Numbered from the stretch's first letter, positions 16,001 through 25,888 are shown. The stretch is DNA of 64,000 nt from Vallitalea guaymasensis (GCF_018141425.1 NZ_CP058561.1:5518001-5582000), one strand, 5' to 3'. Notes: generated from the letters alone by a model not told the origin. A program made the numbers and translations.

Positions 16001-19000
16001 ACTGGCGCTTCTTCGTCTTCTTTTACTACTACCGTTCTCGTTACTTCTTGGGCTTGGTTGCCTTTTTCGTCAGATACATTGTAGTGGTAGATATATGTTC
16101 CTGGCTCATTTGTAGATACTTCACCAACACTTTCACCGTTCTTAGTTATAGTCACTACTATGTTCTCACTTATATCTCCATCTCTATTATCTAAGGCTGT
16201 TGCTCCTGCATCTACATACGCTCCTCCATAGGTTACTTCTTCCGAAGCATTTCCTACTAGGGTTATCACTGGAGCTTCTTCATCTTCCTTCACTACTACT
16301 GTTCTTGTTACTTCATCTGCCTCGTTACCTTTTTCATCAGTTACATTGTAGTGATAGATATATGTTCCTGGGTCTTCTTCATCCACCTTTGGAACTTCTA
16401 TTCCATTTTTAGTTATAGTCACTACTATATTTTCTGTTATATCTCCATCTCTATTGTCTAATGCTGTGGCTCCTGCATCTACATACGTTCCTCCGTATGT
16501 TATTTCTTCTGAGGTATTTCCTACTAGAGTTATTACTGGAGCTTCTTCATCTTCCTTTACTATTACTGTTCTTATCACTTCTTCGGCTTGATTACCTTTT
16601 TCATCGGATACATTATAGTGATAGATATATGTTCCTGGTATGACTGTAGATATTGCATCTATAAGGCTACCTTCTTTAGTTATAGTTACTACTATATCTT
16701 CTGTTATATCTCCGTCTCTATTATCATAGGCTGTGGCTCCTGCATCTGTATACGTTCCTCCATATGTCACTTCTTCATTATCATTTCCTACTAAAGTTAT
16801 TACTGGAGCTTCTTCATCATCTTTTACTACTACTGTTCTTGTCACCTCATTAGCTTCATTACCTTTTTCATCGGATACATTATAGTGATAGATATATGTT
16901 CCTGGCTCATTTGTAGATATTGCATCTACAAGGCTACCGTCTTTAGTTATAGTTACTACTATATTTTCTGTTATATCTCCATCTCTATTATCTAAGGCTG
17001 TTGCTCCTTCATCTACATACGTTCCTCCATATGTCACTTCTTCATTATCATTTCCTGTTAGGGTTATTACTGGAGCTTCTTCGTCTTCCTTCACTACTAT
17101 TGTTCTTGTTACTTCATCAGCCTCGTTACCTTTTTCGTCGGATACATTGTAGTGATAGATATATGTTCCTGGCTCATTTGTAGATATTTCATCTACAAGA
17201 CTACCGTCTTTAGTTATAGTCACTACTATGTTCTCACTTATATCTCCATCTCTATTATCGTAGGCTGTGGCTCCTGCATCTACATACGTTCCTCCATATG
17301 TTATTTCTTCTGAGGCATTTCCTACTAGGGTTATCACCGGAGCTTCTTCATCGTCTTTTACTACTACTGTTCTTATCACTTCTTGGGCTTGATTGCCTTT
17401 TTCATCAGTTACATTGTAGTGATAGATATATGTTCCTGGCTCATTTGTAGATACTTCACCAACATTTTCACCGTTCTTAGTTATAGTCACTACTATGTTC
17501 TCACTTATATCTCCATCTCTATTATCTAATGCTGTGACTCCTGCATCTGTATACGTTCCTCCGTAGGTTACTTCTTCCGAAACATTTCCTACTAGAGTTA
17601 TTACTGGAGCCTCTTCATCGTCTTTTACTACTACTGTTCTTGTTACTTCATCTGCCTCGTTGCCTTTTTCGTCAGATACATTGTAGTGGTAGATATATGT
17701 TCCTGGCTCATTTGTAGTTAATTTATCTACAACTTCACCACTCTTAGTTATAGTCACCACTATATCTTCTGTTATATCTCCGTCTCTATTGTCGTAGGCT
17801 GTTGCTCCTGCATCTACATACGTTCCACCATAGGTTACTTCTTCATTATCATTTCCTACTAGAGTTATTACTGGAGCTTTTTCGTCTTCCTTCACTACTA
17901 CTGTTCTTGTTACTTCATCTGCCTCGTTACCTTTTTCATCGGATACATTGTAGTGGTAGATATATGTTCCTGGCTCATTTGTAGATACTTCACCAACATT
18001 TTCACCATTCTTAGTTATAGTCACTACTATGTTCTCACTTATATCTCCATCTCTATTATCTAATGCTGTGGCTCCTGCATCTGTATACGTTCCTCCGTAG
18101 GTTACTTCTTCCGAAACATTTCCTACTAGAGTTATTACTGGAGCCTCTTCATCGTCTTTTACTACTACTGTTCTTGTCACTTCTTGGGCTTGATTACCTT
18201 TTTCATCGGATACATTATAGTGATAGATATATGTTCCTGGTATGACTGTAGATATTGCATCTACAAGGCTACCTTCTTTAGTTATAGTTACTACTATATC
18301 TTCTGTTATATCTCCGTCTCTATTATCATAGGCTGTGGCTCCTGCATCTGTATACGTTCCTCCATATGTCACTTCTTCATTATCATTTCCTACTAAAGTT
18401 ATTACTGGAGCTTCTTCATCATCTTTTACTACTACTGTTCTTGTCACTTCATTAGCTTCATTACCTTTTTCATCGGATACATTATAGTGATAGATATATG
18501 TTCCTGGCTCATTTGTAGATATTGCATCTACAAGGCTACCGTCTTTAGTTATAGTTACTACTATATTTTCTGTTATATCTCCATCTCTATTATCTAAGGC
18601 TGTGGCTCCTTCATCTACATACGTTCCTCCATATGTCACTTCTTCATTATCATTTCCTACTAGGGTTATTACTGGAGCTTCTTCATCTTCCTTCACTACT
18701 ACTGTTCTTGTTACTTCATCTGCCTCGTTGCCTTTTTCGTCAGATACATTGTAGTGGTAGATATATGTTCCTGGCTCATTTGTAGATACTTCACCAACAT
18801 TTTCACCGTTCTTAGTTATAGTCACTACTATGTTCTCACTTATATCTCCATCTCTATTATCTAATGCTGTTGCTCCTGCATCATTGTATTCTTCTCCATA
18901 GGTTACTTCTTCCAAAGAATTTCCTACTAGGGTTATCACTGGAGCTTCTTCATCTTCTTTTACTACTACTGTTCTTGTCACTTCTTGGGCTTGATTGCCT

Positions 19001-22000
19001 CTTTCATCAGTTACATTGTAGTGATAAATATATGTTCCTGGATCAATTGTAGATATTTCATCTATAGTACTACCGTCTTTGGTTATAGTTACCACTATAT
19101 CATCTGTTATATTTCCATCCCTATTGTCATAAGCTGTAGCTCCTGCATCTGTATACGTTCCTCCGTAGGTTACTTCTTCCGAAGCATTTCCTACTAGAGT
19201 TATCACTGGAGCCTCTTCATCGTCTTTTACTACTATTGTTCGTGTCACTTCTTGGGCTTGGTTGCCTTTTTCATCAGTTACATTGTAGTGGTAGATATAT
19301 GTTCCTGGCTCAACTGTAGATATTGCATCTACAAGGCTACCTTCTTTAGTTATAGTTACTACTATATCTTCTGTTATATCTCCGTCTCTATTATCATAGG
19401 CTGTGGCTCCTGCATCTGTATACGTTCCTCCATATGTAACTTCTTCTGAATCATTTCCTACTAGGGTTATTACTGGAGCTTCTTCGTCTTCCTTCACTAC
19501 TACTGTTCTTGTTACTTCGTCTGCCTCGTTACCTTTTTCATCAGATACATTATAGTGATAGATATATGTTCCTGGCATGACTGTAGATACTTCATCTACA
19601 AGGCTACCGTCTTTAGTTATAGTTACTAATATTTTTTCTGTTATATCTCCGTCTCTATTATCTAAGGCTGTTGCTCCTTCATCTACATACGTTCCTCCAT
19701 ATGTCACTTCTTCATTATCATTTCCTACTAGAGTTATTACTGGAGCTTCTTCGTCTTCTTTTACTACTACTGTTCTTGTTACTTCTTGGGCTTGGTTGCC
19801 TTTTTCATCGGATACATTGTAGTGATAGATATATGTTCCATGTATAACTGTAGATACTTCATCTACAAGGCTATCGTCTTTAGTTATAGTTACCACTATA
19901 TCATCTGTTATATCTCCATCTCTATTATCGTAGGCTGTTGCTCCTGCATCTGTATACGTTCCTCCGTAGGTAACTTCTTCTGTTGCATTTCCTACTAGAG
20001 TTATCACTGGAGCTTCTTCATCTTCCATCACTACTACTGTTCTTGTTACTTCATCAGCCATATAACCTGTAGAATCTGTTACATTATAATGTATTGTATA
20101 ATTACCCGGAATTTTAGTATCAATAATACCATCTACGTAAGGTACTATTGTTCCATTTGGTTTAGTAACAGTTGTTTCAATCTTTTCGGTTAATGTATCA
20201 TTATCATCTTCTATATCAAAAGCTTTTGCTCCTGCATCTGTATATGACCCATTGTAATCAACAACTACTATTTTATTACCATTTAATTCAATTACTGGTC
20301 TATGATGTAATATAAACTCAACTGTATACGTCATAGTTGTTATTCTATCTTCTGCTGTTACAATTACTGTTGTAATACCTTCAACTTCTGTTTGACTATC
20401 TTTAATAACTTCTACAGTTGCATTACTATCAATAGTTTCATATACAACATCTGGTCTAGTTATTGTACCTGGTTCTAAATATTTTATATAGTTTGTGGTA
20501 CTAGAATTAAATGTTGGTTCATCTATTGGTGCTAGTGATTGTAGTCCTGCTTCCGACGAAACTGGATTTGCATACCCACCCTGAGCAGCGCCATATATAT
20601 TATTTAGTCCCCTTATTCTAGTTTCATCATATAAATATCCCGTTTGTAAATTAACTTTTGCAACTAAATTACTATAACCAACAAATAAAGTATCATTTGC
20701 TGCAGCTATACCCATAGAATATCCACTATAGTATTCACCAATAACAGATGTAGAATAATTATTATCAAAATCAATTTTTATAAGCTTCGTATAATATCCA
20801 TTTCCTGTAGCAGCCAAGAAATACATATCACCCTCAAAAGCTACTAAATCGCCTTGAGATGTATATCCAATATCTTTCAGCTCATAGAATGTTTCAGTAT
20901 TTGGGTTATAAGCATATAGCTTCGTACCTTCAACATAGTAATATAATCCATTATTATAAGTAAGGGAATTTATTGTACTATCACTAATCTCTTTTATCTT
21001 TATAGGGTTAGTAGTTATATTCTTGTATAATTTACCGTCCCTTACCCCTATAATATCATCATTATAATTTGCAATATCTAAATATGTTTTGTTTGTATGA
21101 GCAACTTGTTCATAATTATCGCTTTCAGGATAATATTTAATTATTTTTCCATTTCTATCGTTTAAATAAAAATAATCATAATCATATGGTCCTATTAATT
21201 TAAAAGGTAGCGGTACAACTTTTTCTGTAGGATTTGACCTTACAGCATTACCTTCAAGATAAGTACCTGTCTTAGCTATTGGAGTTACTTCAAATTTTAT
21301 AGTACACCCAATTAAATCTTCAGTTATTAATAACTTCTTGGTAGTAGCATAATTGATTGGTGTATAACTACTTGAGTCACGTTCTGATTTATACCATTGA
21401 TACCTAGAATTACCTTCTTCATCACCTTCAGAATCCTCATAAGTATATAACCCTGTAAATTCTTCTCCAACTTTTGCACTACCTTCAATTCGTACATCTT
21501 TGGCAACAGGTGGATTAGAAACTATTTTTCCAATTCCTTGTGCAGCTCCAAATACTTTTTTCAAATGATTGATTTTTTCAGATCTATCATTTAACTTATT
21601 GCCTTCTGGGTCATATACATCAACATAACTTTTATTATTATTTGCATAAGTTACAAATAATTTGCTATTAAGCGATGCTATACCATAAGGAATTCCTGAC
21701 AACCGAGCAATTTGACTGACCTGCTTTGTTGTAATATTAACTTTAACTAGATAATAGTAATTCCAATAATCATAAGCAGTATAATAAATTGTGTTAGCAT
21801 CAAGAAAAACAATATCTCCTGCAGAAGACAATCCTGTAGCTACAACATCAGTTATTTCATTATTCGTAATATCATACTTTCTAATAATTCCATAATCTTC
21901 TTCAACATAATATAGATTACCATTTGAATCCGAAGTTAATGCATTTACTCCATAAAAATCATTGAAATAGGAGTGATTATCTTCGTTATTAATATAAAAA

Positions 22001-24474
22001 CCAGGTCCTATTTTTTCTCTTTCATCTATACCCAACTCAATGTTTTTATAAAGATTACCATTTTGGGTTACACCTACTAAAGTTCCATCAGGTAAAGTTG
22101 CTATATCTCTATAATCATCTATTTTTGAAGCGATTTTATCTGTTTTATTTGAATTCCTATATGGGTAATATTTTACCAAAGTTCCTTTATTATCACTTGC
22201 ATAAAAGAAATCATCTGGGTCTCCTGAAATATTTGAATTAATAGTTATTACACAATTATCTTCATAATTTCCATCTTCTGTTGTAGCTGTTATTGTTACA
22301 ACACCAACTTTATTAAGTGTTACATTACCATGAGAATCAACAGTTGCAATACTATCATCGCTAGAAGACCAATTTATATTTTTATTAGTTGCGTTTACGG
22401 GTTCTATTGTCGCATTAAGTGTTATACTATCATTTTCATCTATATTAATTATAGTAGACTCAGGTTCTACATTTATATCCATTACAGGGACATTATTATT
22501 ATAAGCCAAGTTTTTGGAACTTGGATATAAATAAGTACCTGGTACATCTTCTATTGTATTACCATTAAAAGACATTTGTAATTTAAATGCAGATTGACTT
22601 TTTCTGTTCTCAAAGAAATTCATATATATTGGGTATATCTTACCTTCTTGCATCTGGTACACTGTCCCATTACCTCTTGTAGAAGGTGATTGATACTGCC
22701 ATTTGTTAACAAATATTTTATCTTCATTTCCAAATGTCAAAGAACCATATATTCCATCATCTGAATAAGCATATAATTGATATTCACCAGTTTTTTCAGG
22801 CACAAAATATCCCCACATGACTATAGCTTTTTCAAAAGCTTCATGAGAGTTATTATTGTAATTGGCTTCAAAATATAATGAACCTTGTTGGCTCTCGTTA
22901 TACATATCAAAGTAATCTCCATATGCTGATTCTAAAGGAGTCTGAATAATGAAATCAGAGTATCTTTCATCACCAAACATCTTAACCCTATCATTTTCAT
23001 CAACTTGTGATTCATTAGCGATATCATAATGTTTTACACTTAAATATCCTCTATTATCACTTTGAATGTCAGTATATATTTCTTTATCGTCATTAAAATT
23101 TTCTATATAGTTATAATTGAATTGTAATGTTGTTATGTTACTTGGTGGTATTGTTTCTGTACCAATAAACCTAAGCTTAATAACAACATCCATTGTTAAA
23201 TCTGGAGGATTATCAGAATCATATGTTTCCCAATTATCACTATCCCCTATTGTGTACTCCATATTTTCTCTATTTGCGTCTTGACCAGTAATTATATTAT
23301 TAATATCATCTGCTGTTAAATTAGGAGCATCTGGTATAGCATATGGACTAAGTTGTATCTGCATTTCTCCTTTAGTACCATTTTGAGTAATAGCTATTAT
23401 AGTGAAATTACCAACTGTCGCTTCACTAGTAACAGTAACTCCCCCTGTTTGGTTAATATTTACTCCAACCAACTTATCTTTTAAAGACCATGTAATAGTT
23501 GAATCTTCAATGATATCACCAGATTCATCATATACTTCTGCAGTATAATTCTTAGTAACATCATTTTTATAAGGAATCTCTATCACACTATCTCCACTGA
23601 TTATTACTTCTTTTTCTTCTGGTTTTAGGTTAGCATTATGCCATGGTGTTACTTTTATATAGTCTTCAATATTAAATTCAATAATACTATCTGTTATATA
23701 AGTATTACTTAATTGTGATTGAACAAACCAACAATTAAATATATGAGTTGGGTCAGCACCTGGATAATCAATAGCTTCTAGTCTGATTATTGTTCCTTTT
23801 GGTTCAATAATTAACATATCATCAGATGTTTCACCATCTAAATGCTCATAAAATTCATTTCCAATGTATATATTGACTTTGCTTCTACCTGCAACATTAC
23901 TAATAACTACACTAGAAAGTTCATTAGCTTGTTTTTTATTATTTGATTCATCTAATTTATCTAAGTCATCTTCTTCTTTATCTAGATTTGCATTTTTATT
24001 GTCTCCATCACTTTCATTGTTCAAACTACCATTTTCACTATTATCATCTTTGTTTCCTTCTATATTTTCTTCTACATTTTCATTGCTATTATCATTATCA
24101 AAATCATGGGTATCGTCTACTTTCTCACCATTATTCTCATCAGAAACTTGTTCCTCTTCTTTATCAATATTCTGATTTTCTTGATTTTGATTATTTCCTT
24201 CAGTGTTTATTCCATCATCACTTGATTCGTCTTCATTTTCCTCTTCTTCTTGATTATCTTTCATTAATTCATTATCATTAGTATTATTTATGTTTTCATT
24301 CTCTGATGGAATATTATCATTTTCTGTCTTATTCTTCAAAGCTTGTTCAATATCAATGGTCTGAGCTTTGGTTTCAGCATCATTTGCATAAGAATTAATA
24401 GGTACTCCTGTAACTGTAATCGCTATTACAAGTATAACAGTAAACATTTGTTTTAAAATCTTATACTTCTTCAT
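13075..24474 (-). CDS. Giant S-layer-anchored adhesin-like protein with 23 DUF5011-type Ig-like repeats
   Basis: A 3,799-residue cell-surface protein. Order: signal peptide (1-30), a low-complexity Asn/Asp/Glu region (about 40-190), Ig-like segments, a PA14-like carbohydrate-binding domain (about 480-640), a BIG2 domain (about 669-748), two beta-propeller-like regions (about 752-992 and 1102-1302) separated by an Ig-like domain, a cadherin-like domain (about 1303-1380), one divergent DUF5011-like repeat (about 1383-1487), 23 near-identical 89-residue repeats (1488-3531), a Gly/Ser/Asp-rich linker (SGGGDTP units) and three SLH domains (about 3590-3770) that bind secondary cell-wall polymer. 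No sortase motif is seen. A strong AAAGGAGGAG precedes the ATG. Adhesion or cell-cell contact is the probable role; the ligand is unknown. Confidence 0.9.
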   Translation of the reverse strand: MKKYKILKQMFTVILVIAITVTGVPINSYANDAETKAQTIDIEQALKNKTENDNIPSENENINNTNDNELMKDNQEEEENEDESSDDGINTEGNNQNQENQNIDKEEEQVSDENNGEKVDDTHDFDNDNSNENVEENIEGNKDDNSENGSLNNESDGDNKNANLDKEEDDLDKLDESNNKKQANELSSVVISNVAGRSKVNIYIGNEFYEHLDGETSDDMLIIEPKGTIIRLEAIDYPGADPTHIFNCWFVQSQLSNTYITDSIIEFNIEDYIKVTPWHNANLKPEEKEVIISGDSVIEIPYKNDVTKNYTAEVYDESGDIIEDSTITWSLKDKLVGVNINQTGGVTVTSEATVGNFTIIAITQNGTKGEMQIQLSPYAIPDAPNLTADDINNIITGQDANRENMEYTIGDSDNWETYDSDNPPDLTMDVVIKLRFIGTETIPPSNITTLQFNYNYIENFNDDKEIYTDIQSDNRGYLSVKHYDIANESQVDENDRVKMFGDERYSDFIIQTPLESAYGDYFDMYNESQQGSLYFEANYNNNSHEAFEKAIVMWGYFVPEKTGEYQLYAYSDDGIYGSLTFGNEDKIFVNKWQYQSPSTRGNGTVYQMQEGKIYPIYMNFFENRKSQSAFKLQMSFNGNTIEDVPGTYLYPSSKNLAYNNNVPVMDINVEPESTIINIDENDSITLNATIEPVNATNKNINWSSSDDSIATVDSHGNVTLNKVGVVTITATTEDGNYEDNCVITINSNISGDPDDFFYASDNKGTLVKYYPYRNSNKTDKIASKIDDYRDIATLPDGTLVGVTQNGNLYKNIELGIDEREKIGPGFYINNEDNHSYFNDFYGVNALTSDSNGNLYYVEEDYGIIRKYDITNNEITDVVATGLSSAGDIVFLDANTIYYTAYDYWNYYYLVKVNITTKQVSQIARLSGIPYGIASLNSKLFVTYANNNKSYVDVYDPEGNKLNDRSEKINHLKKVFGAAQGIGKIVSNPPVAKDVRIEGSAKVGEEFTGLYTYEDSEGDEEGNSRYQWYKSERDSSSYTPINYATTKKLLITEDLIGCTIKFEVTPIAKTGTYLEGNAVRSNPTEKVVPLPFKLIGPYDYDYFYLNDRNGKIIKYYPESDNYEQVAHTNKTYLDIANYNDDIIGVRDGKLYKNITTNPIKIKEISDSTINSLTYNNGLYYYVEGTKLYAYNPNTETFYELKDIGYTSQGDLVAFEGDMYFLAATGNGYYTKLIKIDFDNNYSTSVIGEYYSGYSMGIAAANDTLFVGYSNLVAKVNLQTGYLYDETRIRGLNNIYGAAQGGYANPVSSEAGLQSLAPIDEPTFNSSTTNYIKYLEPGTITRPDVVYETIDSNATVEVIKDSQTEVEGITTVIVTAEDRITTMTYTVEFILHHRPVIELNGNKIVVVDYNGSYTDAGAKAFDIEDDNDTLTEKIETTVTKPNGTIVPYVDGIIDTKIPGNYTIHYNVTDSTGYMADEVTRTVVVMEDEEAPVITLVGNATEEVTYGGTYTDAGATAYDNRDGDITDDIVVTITKDDSLVDEVSTVIHGTYIYHYNVSDEKGNQAQEVTRTVVVKEDEEAPVITLVGNDNEEVTYGGTYVDEGATALDNRDGDITEKILVTITKDGSLVDEVSTVMPGTYIYHYNVSDEKGNEADEVTRTVVVKEDEEAPVITLVGNDSEEVTYGGTYTDAGATAYDNRDGDITEDIVVTITKEGSLVDAISTVEPGTYIYHYNVTDEKGNQAQEVTRTIVVKDDEEAPVITLVGNASEEVTYGGTYTDAGATAYDNRDGNITDDIVVTITKDGSTIDEISTIDPGTYIYHYNVTDERGNQAQEVTRTVVVKEDEEAPVITLVGNSLEEVTYGEEYNDAGATALDNRDGDISENIVVTITKNGENVGEVSTNEPGTYIYHYNVSDEKGNEADEVTRTVVVKEDEEAPVITLVGNDNEEVTYGGTYVDEGATALDNRDGDITENIVVTITKDGSLVDAISTNEPGTYIYHYNVSDEKGNEANEVTRTVVVKDDEEAPVITLVGNDNEEVTYGGTYTDAGATAYDNRDGDITEDIVVTITKEGSLVDAISTVIPGTYIYHYNVSDEKGNQAQEVTRTVVVKDDEEAPVITLVGNVSEEVTYGGTYTDAGATALDNRDGDISENIVVTITKNGENVGEVSTNEPGTYIYHYNVSDEKGNEADEVTRTVVVKEDEKAPVITLVGNDNEEVTYGGTYVDAGATAYDNRDGDITEDIVVTITKSGEVVDKLTTNEPGTYIYHYNVSDEKGNEADEVTRTVVVKDDEEAPVITLVGNVSEEVTYGGTYTDAGVTALDNRDGDISENIVVTITKNGENVGEVSTNEPGTYIYHYNVTDEKGNQAQEVIRTVVVKDDEEAPVITLVGNASEEITYGGTYVDAGATAYDNRDGDISENIVVTITKDGSLVDEISTNEPGTYIYHYNVSDEKGNEADEVTRTIVVKEDEEAPVITLTGNDNEEVTYGGTYVDEGATALDNRDGDITENIVVTITKDGSLVDAISTNEPGTYIYHYNVSDEKGNEANEVTRTVVVKDDEEAPVITLVGNDNEEVTYGGTYTDAGATAYDNRDGDITEDIVVTITKEGSLIDAISTVIPGTYIYHYNVSDEKGNQAEEVIRTVIVKEDEEAPVITLVGNTSEEITYGGTYVDAGATALDNRDGDITENIVVTITKNGIEVPKVDEEDPGTYIYHYNVTDEKGNEADEVTRTVVVKEDEEAPVITLVGNASEEVTYGGAYVDAGATALDNRDGDISENIVVTITKNGESVGEVSTNEPGTYIYHYNVSDEKGNQAQEVTRTVVVKEDEEAPVITLVGNASEEVAYGGTYVDAGATAYDNRDGDLTEDIVVTITKSGEVVDKLITNVPGTYIYHYNVSDEKGNEADEVTRTIVVKEDEEAPVITLTGNDNEEVTYGGTYVDAGATAYDNRDGDITEDIVVTITKSGEVVDKLITNVPGTYIYHYNVTDEKGNEAQEVTRTVVVKEDQKAPVITLVGNALEDVIYGGTYVDAGATAYDNRDGDITEDIVVTITKDGSLVDEVSTVMPGTYIYHYNVSDEKGNEAQEVTRTVVVKEDQEAPVITLVGNASEKVIYGGTYLDAGATAYDNRDGDITEDIVVTITKDGSLVDEISTVMPGIYIYRYNVSDEKGNEADEVTRTVVVKEDEEAPVITLVGNASEEVIYGGAYVDSGATALDNRNGDISENIVVTITKNGENVGEVSTNEPGTYIYHYNVSDEKGNEADEVTRIVIVKDDEEAPVITLVGNVSEEVTYGEEYNDAGTTALDNRDGDISENIVVTITKNGIEVPKVDEEEPGTYIYHYNVSDEKGNQAQEVIRTVVVKDDEEAPAITLVGNVLEEVTYGGMYTDAGATAYDNRDGDISENIVVTITKDGSLVDEISTIEPGTYIYHYNVSDEKGNEANEVTRTVVVKEDEEAPIITLVGNERVEVTYGGTYKDAGATALDNKDGDITENIVVTITKDGNLVESISTNVSGTYIYHYNVSDEKGNKANEITRMVIVKQRPSSGGGDTPSGGGDTPSGGGDNPSGGDNNPSDGGDTTDDNEDGDLDEEIIIDEPTTPLGAIEFYDPYIKGFPDGSFKPKKAVTRAEVAAMFARILKLDTEESGDASYTDVTNAHWAYKYIQAITKIGLFKGYNDGTFKPNQAIKRAEIAVVFSAYWDYVGAEVEDDESIFTDISGHWAQSYINKLYNAGVVKGFEDKTFRPDTDTAREQIVIMINKIIARPKLDAVNPSFSDVSNDHWAYGDIEAASVKFNKDENNEEKNQDSEDQQ
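13882..20013 (-). repeat. Tandem array of 23 copies of a 267-bp coding repeat
   Basis: Each unit encodes an 89-residue Ig-like domain beginning APVITLVGN and containing YDNRDGDI, GTYIYHYNVSDEKGN and EVTRTVVVK. Period and count agree with the coordinates (22 units of 267 bp plus a last unit of 258 bp). Units differ mainly in a few alternating blocks, such as TYTDAGATAYDN against TYVDEGATALDN, and DGSLVDEIST against NGENVGEVST. These are shuffled between units, which suggests recombination or gene conversion. The array is a likely site of length polymorphism and of assembly collapse. Confidence 0.95.
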
Positions 24475-24921
24475 GATTAGTTCTCCTCCTTTAATTTTTC
24501 TGTAATATCATTACTATTTTGTCAATCTTTTAAGTGTCATATTAAACATAAGTAAATATTATCAAACTAAGAATTTTATTAATATATATTTTTATTTGTT
24601 ATTGTACTTTTTTGATTATTTTGTATTATTTGTGAGATGATGATAAGTATATTTTTTCAATAAATTTATTATACCATCTACTAGTCATTAAAAAAAGGAC
24701 TTTTTAGGTATTAAGTACTAATTTACATTAATTGAACATTATACACTTTTTTACCATATATAGTAATTTATACCTACATTATTTTACATTTCAAAAAATA
24801 TAATAACTAATTATATACTTCAATTTTTTTCCATAAATAGATACACTATTTTATAATTTATTATTATATTATTAATTTTATTACTTATTTTTTTATAGGT
24901 TTGGACAAATAATTGAGCATA
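24475..24921. other. Long AT-rich upstream region of the giant surface-protein gene
   Basis: About 450 bases with no gene. It is very AT-rich and has only a strong ribosome binding site at its left end. A TTGACA is present on the minus strand near 24520 but no well-spaced -10 box was found, so I do not assign a promoter. No riboswitch core was recognised here. Confidence 0.6.
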
Positions 24922-24952
24922 AAAAATGTCCTTACTAAGTAAGAACATTTTT
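24922..24952 (-). terminator. Terminator of ptb-buk
   Basis: An AAAAATGT-C-CTTAC stem pairs with GTAAG-A-ACATTTTT around a TAA loop. It ends in a T run on either strand, 34 bp after the ptb stop. Confidence 0.8.
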
Positions 24953-24985
24953 CATCAACCTGTTTATTCAATTATTTAATCAAAG

Positions 24986-25888
24986 CTATTCAGAAGTCAT
25001 TAACATAGCTAATGCGATAGAATTTATTTTAGATATTTCAGTATCGGCTCTTGATGTTACAACAATAGGTACCTTTGCACCTACTATAACACCAGCCGCT
25101 TTAGCATTAGCTAAGAAAACCAATGATTTATATAATACATTTCCTGCTTCAATAGAGGGCACTATCAAAATATCTGCTTTTCCTGCAACTGGGTTATCAA
25201 TTTTTTTATGATTAGCAGCTTCTACTGATACAGCATTATCCAGAGCTAGAGGACCTCCTACAATACAATTATGTATTTCCCCTCTTTTATTCATTTCTTC
25301 AAGTTCTTTTGCATCAACTGTGGCTTGCATTTTTTCATTAACTTTTTCTTTTGCACATAACATAGCAACCTTGGGTTCATTAATACCTATGCTCCTAGCT
25401 ACAATAACAGAATTGTCAATTATCTGCTTTTTAGTCATTAGGTCTGGTTCAATATTCATTGCTGCATCAGATATCAATAATACCCTCTCATATCCCGGTA
25501 TATCCATAACACCAACATGGCTTAATACTCTACCCGTTCTTAGATTAGCTTCTTTGTTCAAAACAGCTTTTAAAATGACAGCAGTATCAATGATACCTTT
25601 CATCACCATATCAGCTTCTTTATCTGTTACCTTTTTTACAGCGATATTGCATGCTTCTACTTTATCCTTTTCATCAATTATCTCTACATCTTCAACATTA
25701 AAATCTATCTGTTTTGCAATCTTGAGTATCTCTTCTTTATCCCCTACAAGAATAGCCTTAATTATTCCTTCTTCAATTGCCATCTTCACAGAAATCAAAA
25801 CATCTATATCTTGAGCTACAGCAACCGAAAGCACTTTAGGTTCTTTTGTTTTGGCTAACTTCATTATATCTTCAAATTTACAAACCAT
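24986..25888 (-). CDS. ptb: Phosphate butyryltransferase
   Basis: It converts butyryl-CoA and phosphate to butyryl-phosphate and CoA, the step before butyrate kinase in butyrate fermentation. The whole 300-residue protein is the PTA/PTB domain: FEDIMKLAKTKEPKVLSVAVAQD at the N-terminus, then DMVMKGIIDTAVILKAVLN, VLLISDAAMNIEPDL, NCIVGGPLALDNAVS and ADILIVPSIEAGNVLYKSL, all characteristic of Ptb. The length is standard. An AAAGGATTGG sequence precedes the ATG. It is 63 bp downstream of buk, so order is buk then ptb, the reverse of the Clostridium acetobutylicum operon. A phosphate acetyltransferase is less likely given the neighbour. Confidence 0.92.
   Translation of the reverse strand: MVCKFEDIMKLAKTKEPKVLSVAVAQDIDVLISVKMAIEEGIIKAILVGDKEEILKIAKQIDFNVEDVEIIDEKDKVEACNIAVKKVTDKEADMVMKGIIDTAVILKAVLNKEANLRTGRVLSHVGVMDIPGYERVLLISDAAMNIEPDLMTKKQIIDNSVIVARSIGINEPKVAMLCAKEKVNEKMQATVDAKELEEMNKRGEIHNCIVGGPLALDNAVSVEAANHKKIDNPVAGKADILIVPSIEAGNVLYKSLVFLANAKAAGVIVGAKVPIVVTSRADTEISKINSIALAMLMTSE

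Noticed and set aside
13697-19998. Many 60-94-residue plus-strand ORFs inside the giant gene
   Set aside because: They recur with the 267-bp period and are shadows of the repeats on the opposite strand; composition is non-protein-like (Leu/His- or Ile/Cys/Tyr-rich).
13882-20013. Possible CRISPR-like or satellite DNA array
   Set aside because: Period of 267 bp, no spacers, and the repeat is an unbroken reading frame for Ig-like domains.
24475-24921. c-di-GMP riboswitch before the giant surface gene
   Set aside because: None of the conserved aptamer blocks (GGCAAACC, GACGCAAA, AGCCAG) appear in this stretch.
25320-25814. 164-residue plus-strand ORF
   Set aside because: Antisense shadow of the phosphate butyryltransferase gene.
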